Assembly (NCBI RefSeq): GCF_949987515.2
Contig: NC_082689.1
Span: 101,346,957-101,410,956, forward strand
Source of the DNA: Delphinus delphis
Taxonomy: Eukaryota; Chordata; Mammalia; Artiodactyla; Delphinidae
Direction of reading: 5' to 3'
DNA length: 64,000 nucleotides
Translations under genes and position numbers: made by a program
In this document: piece after piece, positions 21,131 to 32,490 of the stretch
Layout of the letters: each line of letters begins with the position of its first letter
How positions within the stretch are numbered: the first letter of the stretch is position 1
Notes under the pieces: model-generated
Told to the model about the DNA's origin: nothing
What the model saw: only the letters and a program-made list of their open reading frames with translations
The model's database searches: none

Positions 21131-22200
21131 TGTCAAAGATACATAAAGCTAGAAATTAGTTAAAGCCATGAAAACAGGTTTTATTCAGTAACTACTGACA
21201 GTAGAGAAAAGAGCTGAGCTTCATTTTAATTTGTGCAGAGGTGACTTGGTGTTTTTAAGGGAGATGAGAGTATAGGGAGAGAGCTGGGACTCAAGTGAAA
21301 AATTATGAAGGGCTGGTCAAGGTAAATGTGATCAGGTCAGCTGCTGGCTGGCAATTACTGAAGTCAGGATTCTATCCTTCCACAGAAACTGGAAGACTGA
21401 GGGCCTATCCTTCCTGATGATCATATTTCCAAGGAATGGCTTTCAGGTTCGTGAAAAAGACACTTCTGAGTTGTAGAAGATACATATACATCTCAAAGCG
21501 ACAGAAGACGGATTCACAATCATAAATGCTCTAAGAAAGGGAGGTCAGGGTGAAATGGAGTGTGGGGAGGTGGGCTGTGGGGTCCTGGGCATGGAAGCTT
21601 TGTTTTTTGTCCCCTGTTTCTTGTAGGCAAGACTCCAGCCTCCATGACCTTCCCTGACTTCCAAAGTGCAGATTAGAACATTTGCTAATCAAGGGAGGAG
21701 CAGCCAAAAAACCACCTGACGCAAGATTAAAGAGACCAGAGAAGCTCATCAAGATAAGGATACCAACCACCTGAGACCCTGCACACACCCTAATCTTGTC
21801 ATCAATCCCCCCCTTGAAGTATTTTTATAAAACTCCTCATCAAGTCCTCCTGCTTTGGGACACATCATTTTTTGAGGCAGGAGTCTGCTGTGTCTCCCTT
21901 TGCTTGGCAAAGCAATAAAGCTATCTTTTTCTGCTTTACCCAAAACTCTGTCTTCAACATTTGATCTGGCACCGGTGCAGAGAAGCTGAACTTCTGGTGT
22001 CAAAGGGCCTATCCTCAGGTGTTAGAAAAACAGTAAGTTCTTCCGGCAACTTTGAGTTTCACAGGCAGGTGTTTTAATAGGGAGCTGGGGCCATCCTAGG
22101 GACATAGTCTCATGCTGCTAGAAACCATGCTACAGTTTGGTGCTCCCTCAGTGCAAGGATTTGGATGGAGTCATTATGTGCCAGAGTTCTGAGGACCTCA
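21131..22200 (+). mobile_element. ERV LTR (class I-like), sense, about 1.07 kb
   Basis: Begins TGTC and ends CTCA, with a probable 4-base target duplication (CCAA at 21127-21130, CCAG at 22201-22204). Pol II signals are in the expected order: TATAAAAC at 21826-21833 and AATAAA at 21914-21919, about 90 bases apart, with CTCTGTCTTCAACATTTGAT downstream in U5. It looks like a solo LTR because no retroviral genes flank it. The far left of the U3 could belong to a second, older LTR. Confidence 0.7.
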
Positions 22201-22372
22201 CCAGTCAGAGTGGATTAGGGCCCATCCTAAGGACCTCTTTTTAACTTAATCACCTTCTTAAAGGCTCTTTCTTCACATACATTCACATTCTGAGCTATTA
22301 GGGCTTAGGATTTTAATATATGAATTTGATGGGGGACTCAAATGAATTGAATTGAATCACCCATTATATCGC

Positions 22373-23040
22373 AATCTGTATGGAGTCCTGACGTGAGCAT
22401 GTCAGCTGTCAGGATGGACTTGCTTTTGCTCACTCTTAGTTTTAAACCTACATTTGACATCACTTCCAAAGGTTCTTATTGCTAACAATTCTGGACTCTT
22501 GTAGACTTCTGCAACAAAATTCGGGTTTCTTCTTTATTCCATTTTTTTTAGGTAGCCTAATTTAGTTACTGCTTATTTATATGCCTTTTACTTTATAATA
22601 TTTTAGTAATTCTGTCTCCCTTTCTTTTCTATTTTTTTGTCTTTGTCTGTTTAGGCTTTTTTACAAAAATTTCCTATATAGTTTAAGTGGGTCAGGAACT
22701 GTAAAAATAAATTCCTATGTTCAAGGTGAAGTTTTAATTCAGAAAGCCAGATCCTTTCTTTAAAGATTATTTATTTTTGTATTTAAAATGGCTTACTGGC
22801 TGTAAGTTTCTTTATTGAGAAAATAACAAACTATTTATAAGATATGAGCCTAAGGACTTTTCCATGTCTCACATCTCTTTATGCAGATGTAGGCCAGAGG
22901 ACATTGTGCTACTGCTTCAGTTGTAGAGATTCATAAAAGATCTTTGCTCTTAACCATGAGAACAAGCTGAATGATCTACAAAATTATAGTCCTTTTAAGA
23001 TCATCAGAGATCTGGAGATACAAAGAACTGTAATGAAAAA
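22373..23040. other. No recognised element
   Basis: AT-rich with no gene or confident repeat. Confidence 0.35.
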
Positions 23041-23043
23041 TAT

Positions 23044-23169
23044 ATAAACCTATATATATATTCTGTTATATATATATGTATATATATATATACACATATA
23101 TATGTATGTATATATATATATTATATATTTATTATATTGTATATAACACACAATATGTATATAAAATAA
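23044..23169. repeat. (TA)n-rich low-complexity tract
   Basis: Long TATATA/TATGTA runs with self-complementary stretches, leading into AT-rich L1 sequence. Confidence 0.9.
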
Positions 23170-26100
23170 TAAAATAAACCAGAATAAAGAAAAAAATAAT
23201 TTTAAAAGCAAAATGTTAGTAAAATAAAAATAATGAAATGGAAAACTGATAAGAGGAGAAACATCAATATCGCCAAAAGTTGGCTCTTTGAACTTTCATT
23301 AAGATTAATAACCCCCTTGAAAGACTGAGGACAGAGAAAGAGAGAGAGGAAGGGGTGAGTGTACATAGGGAGAGAGAGACACAAATCACAAGTATCAGAA
23401 TGGAAAAAAAAATAAGAGTCACTACAAATCCTACAGATATTAAAAGATAATAAAAATGCAAATAAATCCAACAACTTATAAAATAGACAACTTTCTTGAA
23501 AGATATATCTTACCAAAATTAATACAAAAGGATATAAAAAAATCTTAATAGCCCTATATTCATTAAAGAAATTGCATTTGTGTTTTTAAAATCTCTTATA
23601 ATGTAAATTCTAGGCCAAATGACTTCACTAGGTAATTCTATCAAACATTTAAAGATGTAATATCAATATTACAAAAATTATTTTAGAAAATAGAGACATT
23701 GAGAACACTTCCCAACATTTTTTTTTTTTTATGAAATGACATGACCCTGGTAGCAAAACCAGATAAGGACATTTCAAAAAAAAACAAAAAAAATCACTGT
23801 ATATATCTCATGAACATAGACACAAAATCAGTAAATGCACTTGATAGCACATTGAATATGTTAAAATGATCATATATTATAACCAAGTGATGTGCATTCT
23901 AAGAATGCAATGTTGTTTTAAAAATAAATTTAATCAACATTCACCGTATTAACAAAATTAAAACTATGTGATAACTTCAAAAGATGCAGAAAAGAAATTA
24001 GAAAAAGGAATCAATACCAATTTCTTATAACTCTTACTAAATAGGAATAGAAGGGAACCTTTCCACATGTTAAAAGGAATCTACAAAATAATAATGATAC
24101 CATAATGCTAAATAGTATAATATTGTAAGATATTTCCATAAGATTGGGAAAGAGACAAGAATGTTTGCTCTCCCCACTTATATTGGCCATTGTACCTAGA
24201 GGTCCCAGACAGTTCAATAAAGCAATAAAGAGAAGTAAAAAAACCCATAAAGATAGGAAAGGAAGAAGTAGAAAACAATCTTTATTCACAGAAAAGAGGT
24301 TTTTACATAGAAAATCTTAAGAAAACTCCAAAGAGCTATTAAAATTCTTAAGCAAATGTAAGTCTCAAATCACAAAGTCAATACAAAAAAATCCATTATA
24401 CTTCCATGTAATATCAATGAACACCTGGAAAATGTAATTTAAAACACAATACCAATTATAGGAGAATTCAAAAAAAAATGCTTGCTTACAGGTAAATGTA
24501 AAAAAACATACAGAAGACCTCTATGATGAAAACATTAATAAGACATTATTGATAAAAAAATTAACTCCAATAAAATTTTTTTAATGATTCTAAAAGGAAA
24601 AATAGAATTTGAAGTATAGCATTGTAAGATTATTACACTATATAGGAAGTAATATGATCTTTGTTGAAGGTAGACTGTCATAAGTTAAAGATGGGTACTG
24701 TAAATCCTAGAGCAATCACTAAAACAAAGAGATGCAACTAATAATGCACATAGTAGTAATAAAATGAAATCAGAAAAAAAAATTAAAAACACCTAAATAA
24801 ATGTAAAGATATAACAGGTTCAGAGTTGGAAGATTCAGTATTGTTAAGATGCAAATTATTTCCAAATTGATGTAGGGAGTCAATGTAATTTCAATAAAAA
24901 TTCCTATAATCTTTATAGAAACTGACAAGTGATTCTAAAACTTTTATGTAAATTGAGAAAAACTTGAATAGCCCAAACTGTCTTGCAAATAAAGAACAAG
25001 TTTGGAGAACTTACTCTATCAGATTCTAAGACTTACTCTGAAGTTCCAGTAATCAAGAAATTATAAGATAAATAGATCAAAGTAATCAAATAGTATCCAG
25101 AAATAGATCCCCATATAACCAATGATTTTGTTTTTAAATGATTGGGCCAAATCAATTCGATGAGGAAAGTATACTCTCTTCAGAAAATGGTGCTAGGGCA
25201 AGTGGAAATCTGTGTTGTAAAAAAATGAGCTTAAATTCCTACTTCATACGACATGCAAAATTTAATTTAAGATGAATGGTAGACCTAAATGTATATACTA
25301 GCACTGAAAGTTTTGAGAAGAAAACATTAGAGAATGTCTTCAAGACCTTGAGGGAGGCCAATATTTCTTAAAGCAGACACAGAAAGCACTAACTATAAAG
25401 AATAAAATGATGAATTGACTTCCTCAAAATCAAAAATATCTACTAATCAAATGATTTACCATTAAGAAAATGAATAGACAGGTTACAGACTGGGAAAAAT
25501 ATCTGCACCACATATCTGACAAAATATTTTTATTTAGAATATATAAAGAATTCCTACAACTCAATAACCAAAAGACAAAGAACCCAACAAAAATAGGCAA
25601 AAAACTTGGATGGATATTTTGCAAAAGATAAAACACAAATAGTTAATAAGTAATCTTAGCCATCTGGGAAATGCAAATTAAAAACACAATGCTATACCAC
25701 TATACATCAACTAAGATAGCTAAGCTATAAAAAGACTGACAACGTCAAATGTTGACAAAGATGTATTGCAACTGCATCTCTCATAAATTGTTTTTGAGAC
25801 TATGAACATGTAAATTCTTTGTAAAACTGGTTGACATATAAGTAAAATTTTAAACACAAATCTACTTAATATCCTAGCAAATTTACCCTTATTTATTTTT
25901 TCAAAGTAAAATGAAAATGTATGGCCACAAAAAATCTTGTGTACCTATTTTAATAGTAGCTTTATTAGTAAACTAGGAATAGCCTAGATAGCCATTACCA
26001 GATCAGTGAATAAACTGTGTATATTCAGGCCATGAAATAATACTTCAGCAATAAAAATAATGAGATGTTAATACGATATGGGTCAGTCTCTAAAACATGC

Positions 26101-26220
26101 TGATTGAAAGAAGCTAAACATTAAAGATTAAATACTGTAAAATTTTACTTCCTTAAAGTTTTAAAACAGGTAAAACTAATCTGTTGTATGGGAATCACAT
26201 AATTGGTCACTTTGACGGTG
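23170..26220 (+). mobile_element. Old L1 (L1M), sense, about 3 kb
   Basis: Consecutive ORF2 landmarks read on the plus strand: AAAGTTGGCTCTTTGAACTT (23276), GCCAAATGACTTCACTAGGT, TAGCAAAACCAGATAAGGAC (23750), ATTGTACCTAGAGGTCCCAG, ATGGTGCTAGGGCAAGTGGA (25187), AAATATCTGCACCACATATC and GAAATAATACTTCAGCAAT (26034). Many stops and small deletions, so this is a fossil. No 3' tail could be fixed. Confidence 0.85.
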
Positions 26221-26237
26221 GAATTCAATGAGCAGAG

Positions 26238-26281
26238 GAATGAAGAAACTTCTTCATTCCTATGAAGAAACTTCTTCATTC
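26238..26281. repeat. Tandem pair of 10-base-arm palindromes
   Basis: GAATGAAGAA-AC-TTCTTCATTC is a perfect inverted repeat at 26238-26259. Its ATGAAGAAACTTCTTCATTC core recurs at 26262-26281, giving two adjacent hairpins at the end of the old L1. Confidence 0.9.
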
Positions 26282-26879
26282 TTCTATATAGAGAAAGATG
26301 GAGAAACAACATTCACAGTAGTAGTTCTGTTTTTTCTGATAGGCGAGCTTGAGAACTTAAACTGAATCATTAGGCAAGACATATTACAGTGGCAGTAATT
26401 TTTTCTTCTGGTCCCTGAAGGTAGTGTCAGTCAGTGGGAACACAACCCCTGAGAGTAGCAATTGGAGTTGAATGTGTGGGTCCCTAGATAAGTGCATGCA
26501 GGAGCATTGTGTTTAGGCTGTGGACTGAGAGTATTTGTCAAGAGAGCCCAAGGTTGTAAATGGAGACTCATACCACCAAAAAAGGTAAAGGGCAAGGCAA
26601 ACTATCTGACTTTAAATTTCTGATTTTTTTTTTCAAAATTTAAACACAAACGGTTATTAAACCTCCAGATGTTTCCCCAAAAAATGCTATATTGAGCAAA
26701 ATAACAGTCTTGAGGAGATGGACAGGCAAACAGAAATTCTAATCTCCACCAATCCCCAAAAACATTACCGTGCATATACTGGAATTTTCATCTTTCTTCT
26801 CTTTGTGTCACTCTATTATGTTTCATCTGTATTAAAAATAAATTAGGTAATTTGCTTTGCTGCCCATCCTCATTTCCTT
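26282..26879. other. No recognised element
   Basis: No gene or clear repeat seen between the old L1 and the CHR SINE. Confidence 0.35.
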
Positions 26880-26895
26880 GAGCATTTCATTTCTT

Positions 26896-27194
26896 TTTTT
26901 AAAATAATTAATTAATTAATTAATTAATTTTTGGTTGTGTTGGGTCTTTGTTTCTGTGCGAGGGCTTTCTCTAGTTGCGGCAAGCGGGGGCCACTCTTCA
27001 TCGCGGTGCGTGGGCCTCTCACTATCGCGACCTCTCTTGTTGCAGAGCACAGGCTCCAGATGCGCAGGTTCAGTAGTTGTGGCTCACGGGCCTACTTGCT
27101 CTGCGGCATGTGGGATCCTCCCAGACCAGGGCTCGAACCCGTGTTCCTTACACTGGTAGGCAGATTCTCAACCACTGTGCCACCAGGGAAGCCC
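26896..27194 (-). mobile_element. CHR-1-type SINE, antisense
   Basis: The longer CHR form, with the extra tRNA-unrelated part (GGGCTTTCTCTAGTTGCGGC near 26963). The plus strand ends GTGCCACCAGGGAAGCCC, the complement of the SINE start. A (TTAA)n tail lies at 26906-26931. Flanked by GAGCATTTCATTTCTT at 26880-26895 and 27195-27210, a perfect 16-base target duplication. Confidence 0.95.
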
Positions 27195-27210
27195 GAGCAT
27201 TTCATTTCTT

Positions 27211-27479
27211 AAAGCAAATGAAAATATGCTATGATCATAATACATGACAATACAACTCAGAAAATAGAAACTGAGCATTTTAATTGCCATTTAAAATCCT
27301 TTGGTATTTCATTTACAAGAATTTTTCTTATTGTCCTATGGACATATTTCTGTGATACCTGAATAAATGACATCTTCCATAATTATTTCATTGTCACCTC
27401 TGAGATCCTTAGATTTTGAGAACTGAAAATGAAATATTCCTTTATACCCTACAAAAAAGATAGCAAAGTTTATATAGCA
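27211..27479. other. No recognised element
   Basis: Short AT-rich spacer between the CHR-1 SINE and the next LTR, nothing identified. Confidence 0.35.
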
Positions 27480-27985
27480 TCTGTTTATATGAAGGTCAAA
27501 AAGAGAGGGGGCGCCACCCCACAGTAGGTGTTGTTAACCTACCCATAGTCCTCTTCACTAGAATCCATCTTGGCTAACAGATGCACAGGTGCACATGGGA
27601 GGACCCAGAAAAATACCAAATACGGATTCAGAACCAGGCAAAGCAAGATGATTGGCCAAAGGAAACCTGGAAGAAATGCCCCATAATAGTGATTCCAACT
27701 ACCATGAGGGTATGACTCTCTCTGAGCCCACCCATGTGTCTATCCACATGTACTCTTTTCCTCTTAATAAACACTACTTGTTTCACTACTTTCTGCCTCT
27801 GTGTGGAAATTCATTTCTACACAGCTGACAGGCCAGGACCTTGTCACTGGCCACTGGTCCCCTGTTGTCCAGTGGTTAGGGTTCAGGGCTCTCACTGCCA
27901 CAGCCCAACCTCAGTCTCTGGTCAGGGACAGAAATCCTGCTCCAAACTGCTGCAGGCCGGGGCCACCTGAAATCAGAGGGAAGGT
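27480..27985 (+). mobile_element. Probable ERV LTR, sense, with tRNA-Glu-like segment
   Basis: The layout resembles a class I LTR: GGGGGCGCCACCCCACAG at the left, a poly(A) signal AATAAA at 27766-27771 followed by TTTCACTACTTTCTGCCTCT and GTGTGGAAATTCATTTCTAC. The right part carries a tRNA-like segment (27858-27929). The start is uncertain, and TG/CA ends could not be matched to a target duplication. Confidence 0.5.
27858..27929 (+). pseudogene. tRNA-Glu-derived relic (72 bases), probably part of a SINE
   Basis: This 72-base stretch aligns without gaps to mammalian tRNA-Glu, with about 52 of 72 positions the same by my hand count. The D-arm core CAGTGGTTAGG, the anticodon-loop block CTCTCAC (CTC, 27890-27892) and the 3' end GGTCAGGGA are kept. 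The T-arm is degraded (AACCTCAGTCTC), so it is not a working tRNA or Pol III B box. The next bases, AGAAATCCTGCTCCAAACTG, fit the tRNA-unrelated part of the ruminant/cetacean tRNA-Glu SINE, so a SINE captured in an LTR is the best reading. Confidence 0.6.
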
Positions 27986-28524
27986 TAAAGGTTCTTTCTG
28001 AGCCTTTTGGTCTCAGTCTTTTGCTTTCAGTTCAAAATAATTCTCATGCCAAAATGGTACATCTTGGGGTGGCCTGCCCTAATTTCCATCATTATCATGC
28101 CACTCATGTGCTTCAAAATCTTCAGCAGACACAACTGCTTGTGGGGATCCAATACGAATACCTAATTTGGGTACAAAGATATTAATCTACCTTCAAAATC
28201 CACTTGTGAGCTTATTATCAAAAACAGCCTGGTATAAAATGTGCCATTATAGATACACACCCTTCATATTTGCATCTATTTCTGTCTCTCCACGTGAAGT
28301 ATCTTGTTCTAATTTTCTCACTTATGCAAATCCAAGATCTTTTTTCAGTCAAGATTCTTTTTTTATGCTTTGAGCATAAGCCCACTCTAAATGAAGTAAC
28401 ATATGAAAGGTTAATTGTTGGTGTAAAGTGATATCACTGTAACAGAGAACCAGGAATAAGCTCCATGCACGTGAACTGAAAAGTCAAAAACCTATGCCCA
28501 TTTCTCCCTTCTCATTTCTCCCTT
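27986..28524. other. No recognised element
   Basis: No gene or confident repeat. Confidence 0.35.
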
Positions 28525-29125
28525 CTCTGCTTCTCCCTAAAAAAGCACAACCTAAAAGTTGAGAGGTTTTTTTTTACATCTTTATTAGAGTATAATTGCT
28601 TTACAATGGTGTGTTAGTTTCTGCTCTATAACAAAGTGAATCAGTTATACGTATACATATGTTCCCATATCTCTTCCCTCTGAGATACGTTTTATTTGGT
28701 GGACAAAACTGAGGACCTTAGCCTGGGGACACAGCATCTCAGATAGCTCTGAAAGACAGCTCCAGAGAGGTAAGGGAGGAGCCAGGATATGTAGGAGTTT
28801 TTGCAGAAAGACCAGGTAGTCAGAACATCAAAAGATTATTGTGAATTAAAGAAAACCGAACATCTCAAGTTAATGAATTTAGCACTTCTCTTTGTACGGG
28901 AAGATGCAAGGGTTGGGCTCACTGAAATCATTCCTTTGATATGCACCTTAACTATCTAGGGCCAGTGGTTGATGGCTTGATGGTGACATCCTGTTGAGTT
29001 CCCTCAGGACTCACCTTCTGGGGCAGCTGTAGTGGCTGATGGCTGCTACATCCTTTGTTTACTGATATGGCAGGTGGCATTCTTACTCCACAGGACCAAC
29101 TCAAATCTTGTCTTTCTGTGGACAA
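28525..29125 (-). mobile_element. Probable ERVL-type LTR, antisense, split by an L1 tail
   Basis: On the minus strand the sequence ends CCTCAGTTTTGTCCACC-AATAAA-ACG, with the poly(A) signal at 28696-28691. After the L1 insertion it continues as CAACTTTTAGGTTGTGC (28560-28540), a typical ERVL-type 3' end. Upstream motifs such as GGCTCCTCCCTTACCTCTCT support an LTR. The 5' end is approximate. Confidence 0.55.
28566..28680 (-). mobile_element. L1 3' end, antisense, 5'-truncated to about 110 bases
   Basis: T-run then ACATCTTTATTAGAGTATAA and TTACAATGGTGTGTTAGTTT, the young L1 3' UTR. It interrupts an LTR. A short TGAGA copy on each side (28560-28564, 28681-28685) may be the target duplication. 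Confidence 0.88.
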
Positions 29126-30429
29126 GTTGCCTCTGCTTACTACTTATTTACACATAGTCCGACAAGGCCATCAGAGTCAACCGTGCATGTTGAGTTTTCT
29201 TCCTTTAAGGCAACACCAGTACCCACTTGATTCAGATGTTTTTTTCTTTAAGGACCACTATACACCTTCTAGCTTCCACAGAATCATGCATTTATCCCTG
29301 GAAAGGCCAGCCTTGGCCTCTAGCCATTTTTGCATACATTGACAAATTTCAAATAACTCCTAGAATTATTTGCATATAAACTACTTGAATTGGGAATAGC
29401 AAGCTTGTTCATGAACCATAGCTTAGACACAACCCCTAAGAATGCTCTCTATTCTTTGGGTTAGTGGAAAGTGTTCACACACAAAGAGAAATTTGGTATA
29501 TAAACAAGAGAGAAATTTTTAATAAGAACGATAAGTGACTTTTAAAGTTTACTTGCTAATCTTAGGACAAGCTATCACTGATAATCCTTCTCCTTACTAT
29601 ATAAGCTATTTAAATAATTCCTCATTAGATGTTTGGACTCAAATTCATCAGCAGTAACTTTAGAATTTGGTATAGGTAAACAAGATAATTTTGGATCCTG
29701 GTCCTATAATTAAAAAAACAAACAAAAATTCCTTTGTTTTATCATTACAACTGTGGCTATTTGCCTAAGAACTGTATAGCATATGTCAGTGAAAATTCTG
29801 AAAAGTATGGAAATTAATTGGAAAAATTCCAGTATATAATGGGAATATCATAAATTCTATCCCATGCTCAGATAACTCCAAAATGCGGAGGTGTTTTCCT
29901 AATCTCTGTACTAATGTACAAGATTGTCTTCATAGATTTGTAATAATTTACACGTAGGAAGCATTAGAGATAAATATATTTTATCTGCAGGCTGCAATTA
30001 TTTTCTTCTTACTTGCATGTGTGTGTCTCCACAGCAATAGCATCTGCTTTTACTCATTTTTCCATCATATTTGTAGCATGCACCAAATATGGATTATTTG
30101 ATTCTAGACTGACATGCTTTGAAGAGAATACATCTCACAAAGTAATGCCTTGAGCTATATATAGAAAGGGGATTTTCTGACAAAAGAATATCATGGTATC
30201 TCTTACACAAATGTTAATATCAGTTTCCCCTAACAAAACCTGTAAATGGCACCCTGAGGGATACCTTGCACTTTTTAAGTGTTTCCTTAAAGAGAACAAG
30301 AACAGTGGCCCTGTCAAGCAACAAGTATTACAAAATATGCATTCTATTAATACTTTCTCTTTCCTAGGTTGAAAAAAAATGGCCTGAGAAGAGGATCATA
30401 GACCTACTGATTAGGAAACTATTGATCTG
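29126..30429. other. No recognised element
   Basis: Single-copy looking sequence, no gene recognised; a 95-codon frame at 29055-29342 crosses into the LTR and has no support as a gene. Confidence 0.35.
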
Positions 30430-30792
30430 TGTTATGGTCTGAATGTTTGTGTCCCCCAAAATACATATGTTGAAATCCAAACCCCCAGGATGATAATATT
30501 AGACGGGGGTCTTTGGGAGATTAGATCATGGGGGTGGAGATCTTAAGGTTGCCATTAATGCTCTCATAAAATTGACCCGAAAACCTAGCTTGCCACTTCT
30601 GCCATGTGAAGTTGCCATGAAAAGACAGCCATCTATGAAGAAGCAGACTCTCACCAGACACAGTATCTGCCAGTGCCACAATCTTGAACTTACCAGTCTC
30701 CAGAATTGCGAGAAATAAATGTTTGTTGTTAATAAGCCAGACAGTTCACAGTATTTTTAGTATAGTATAGCAGCTTAAATGGACTAAAGGCA
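30430..30792 (+). mobile_element. MLT1/MST-type MaLR LTR, sense
   Basis: Complete or nearly so: starts TGTTATGGTCTGAATGTTTG and TGTCCCCCAAAATACATATG, has the CCAGTCTCCAGAATTGCGAG block, the poly(A) signal AATAAA at 30714-30719 and the end AGCAGCTTAAATGGACTAAA. About 363 bases, the usual size for this family. Confidence 0.9.
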
Positions 30793-31410
30793 ACCTGGGG
30801 TTTTTGATAATTTGGATTTGATAGGCTAAGTATTGCTTTCAAACTGTTGATGGTGAAAAAATTTTAAATAGTGAAAGTTAAGTTCTATGAATCATTTTTA
30901 TGTCCCTTTGACACTTAAAATAGTAGTTATTTAATAATTATTTCTTAATTTATTAAATGACTGAAGGCAAAGGGAAATTAAGGAGACATTTACTTTACAC
31001 AATTATTTTCAAATTGTACTTCACAAATACAATAGAAGAACGCATATTTAAAAAGACATCCTCTGAGCAGTCTACATCCTCATTATAAATGGCCTTTAAG
31101 CGCAGCACATATTCTCTTCCTCAGCCTTCTTGCTCACATGAAGAACAGGTGTTATTCTTTGGCTTAATGTCTATTTTCAGTTTCCAAAATTGTGGTGGAT
31201 ATAGACACTAATTACAAGCCACCAGCAATCTTCTATCTCTCCATCTCTTATGAGGCTCAGCAATTGCTAAGTCAAGTTGAGAAGGGAGTAAAAATTCAGA
31301 GAAATCACCAACTCCTATCAAAATCCATATAGTTAGTTCTTATGCCTGGCATTTTCTTTCTACTAGAAAAATCTTTGTAAGTCTGCCCTTTACATTTACC
31401 AGTGTTAAAT
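30793..31410. other. No recognised element
   Basis: No gene or repeat recognised. Confidence 0.35.
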
Positions 31411-32490
31411 AATATCAAAGTTGAACACTAGTTAAGGTGGTAAAAGCCAATATTGCTCAGAACTATTGTAATAGGGGAAAAGAGACCTCATTATAGAACT
31501 GGGCCCAATTCCAAATACAAATGGGCAAAAGGGAATATATATCCAAAGAGCAGGGTAGAAGTCAACGGACAGAGAATTACTAAGAGGACACACCAGTGGT
31601 TTGGGGGGATTCTGGCTAAACCAACCTAACAGAATTCTTTCTGAAGGCAGATCAGGGTGATCAAACACTGAAACCGTACACCTCAGATTGGGATTCAAAA
31701 CAAATCACACCTCAGATGGGACTTGAACCCACAATTTCTGGCTTAAGAGAGCACTCAAATCCACAAACTCCCAGCTGAAACTGCACATCTTGTCTCAGGG
31801 CTTAATAAAGCTCAGGTTCTTTGCATCTCAGCACAGAAGGAATTCAGCGAGAGACAAAGTGATAGGCAAGAAGTAGATTTATTAATAACCTTTGTAAAGA
31901 GGTTGCAGGAAAATGGGGCATGAGAGGATTGTCATGTCTCAGGTCTTGGGTGAGTCTCTGGGCTGGGCCACCAAATGAGGGTCCTTGGCTTCACGCAGTA
32001 AAGAACTCGAGAGCGAACCATAGTAAAGTGAAAGCAGAGATACACTTTCCATGGGCAGAATGCAGTCTATCTCAAAGGACGAGGGAAACCTTGGGAGAAA
32101 CACACTCCACAGACAGAGTGTGGGCCTTCTCAGAAGAAAAAAGGTGCTGAAATATAGGGTGGTTCGTTTTCATGGGCTGGGTAATTTCATAGGCTAATGA
32201 ATTGGAGGATTATTCCAACTATTTCAGGGAAAGGGTGGTGGTTTCCAGGAATTGGGTCACCACCCACTTTTTGGCCTTTTATGGTTAGCCTCAGAACTGT
32301 TGTGGTGTCTGTGGGTATGTCATTTAGCTAATGTATTAAAATGAGCATATAATGAGGCTCAAGGTCTCCTGGAGGTCGAATCTTCCACCATCTTGAGCCT
32401 AGTTGGTTCTAACCAGTTTATGTCGTATCCTCAATGAGTCTATAATTCTTTTAAAAGTTGCGTTCTGCCCCCTTCCCTCCTGTCTCAACA
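31411..32490 (-). mobile_element. ERV LTR, antisense, about 1.1 kb
   Basis: The minus strand starts TGTTGAGACAGGAGGGAAGG at 32490. It contains CTCAAGATGGTGGAAGATTC, then the poly(A) signal AATAAA at 31883-31878 and GTCTCTCGCTGAATTCCTTC at the start of U5, followed by GGGTTCAAGTCCCATCTGAG. It resembles known cetartiodactyl ERV LTRs. The 3' end is uncertain (31400-31425). No retroviral genes lie beside it, so it is probably a solo LTR. Confidence 0.7.

Larger units (their letters stand above)
20716..22372 (-). mobile_element. MLT1/MST-type MaLR LTR, antisense, split by two insertions
   Basis: The left part (20716-20969) reads TTAGTTTGCTAGGGCTG, GACTGGGTGACTTAAAAAT, CACAGTTCTGGAGGCTAGAA and GGCTTGCAGATGGCCACTTT, the classic antisense 3' half of a MaLR LTR. 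The right part resumes at 22201 with CCAGTCAGAGTGGATTAGGG and AACTTAATCACCTTCTTAAA, and ends near 22372. In between lie an L1 3' end (20970-21118) and an ERV LTR (21131-22200). Confidence 0.85.

Noticed and set aside
26931..27212. 93-codon plus-strand frame with Cys/Arg-rich sequence
   Set aside because: Lies fully in an antisense CHR-1 SINE.
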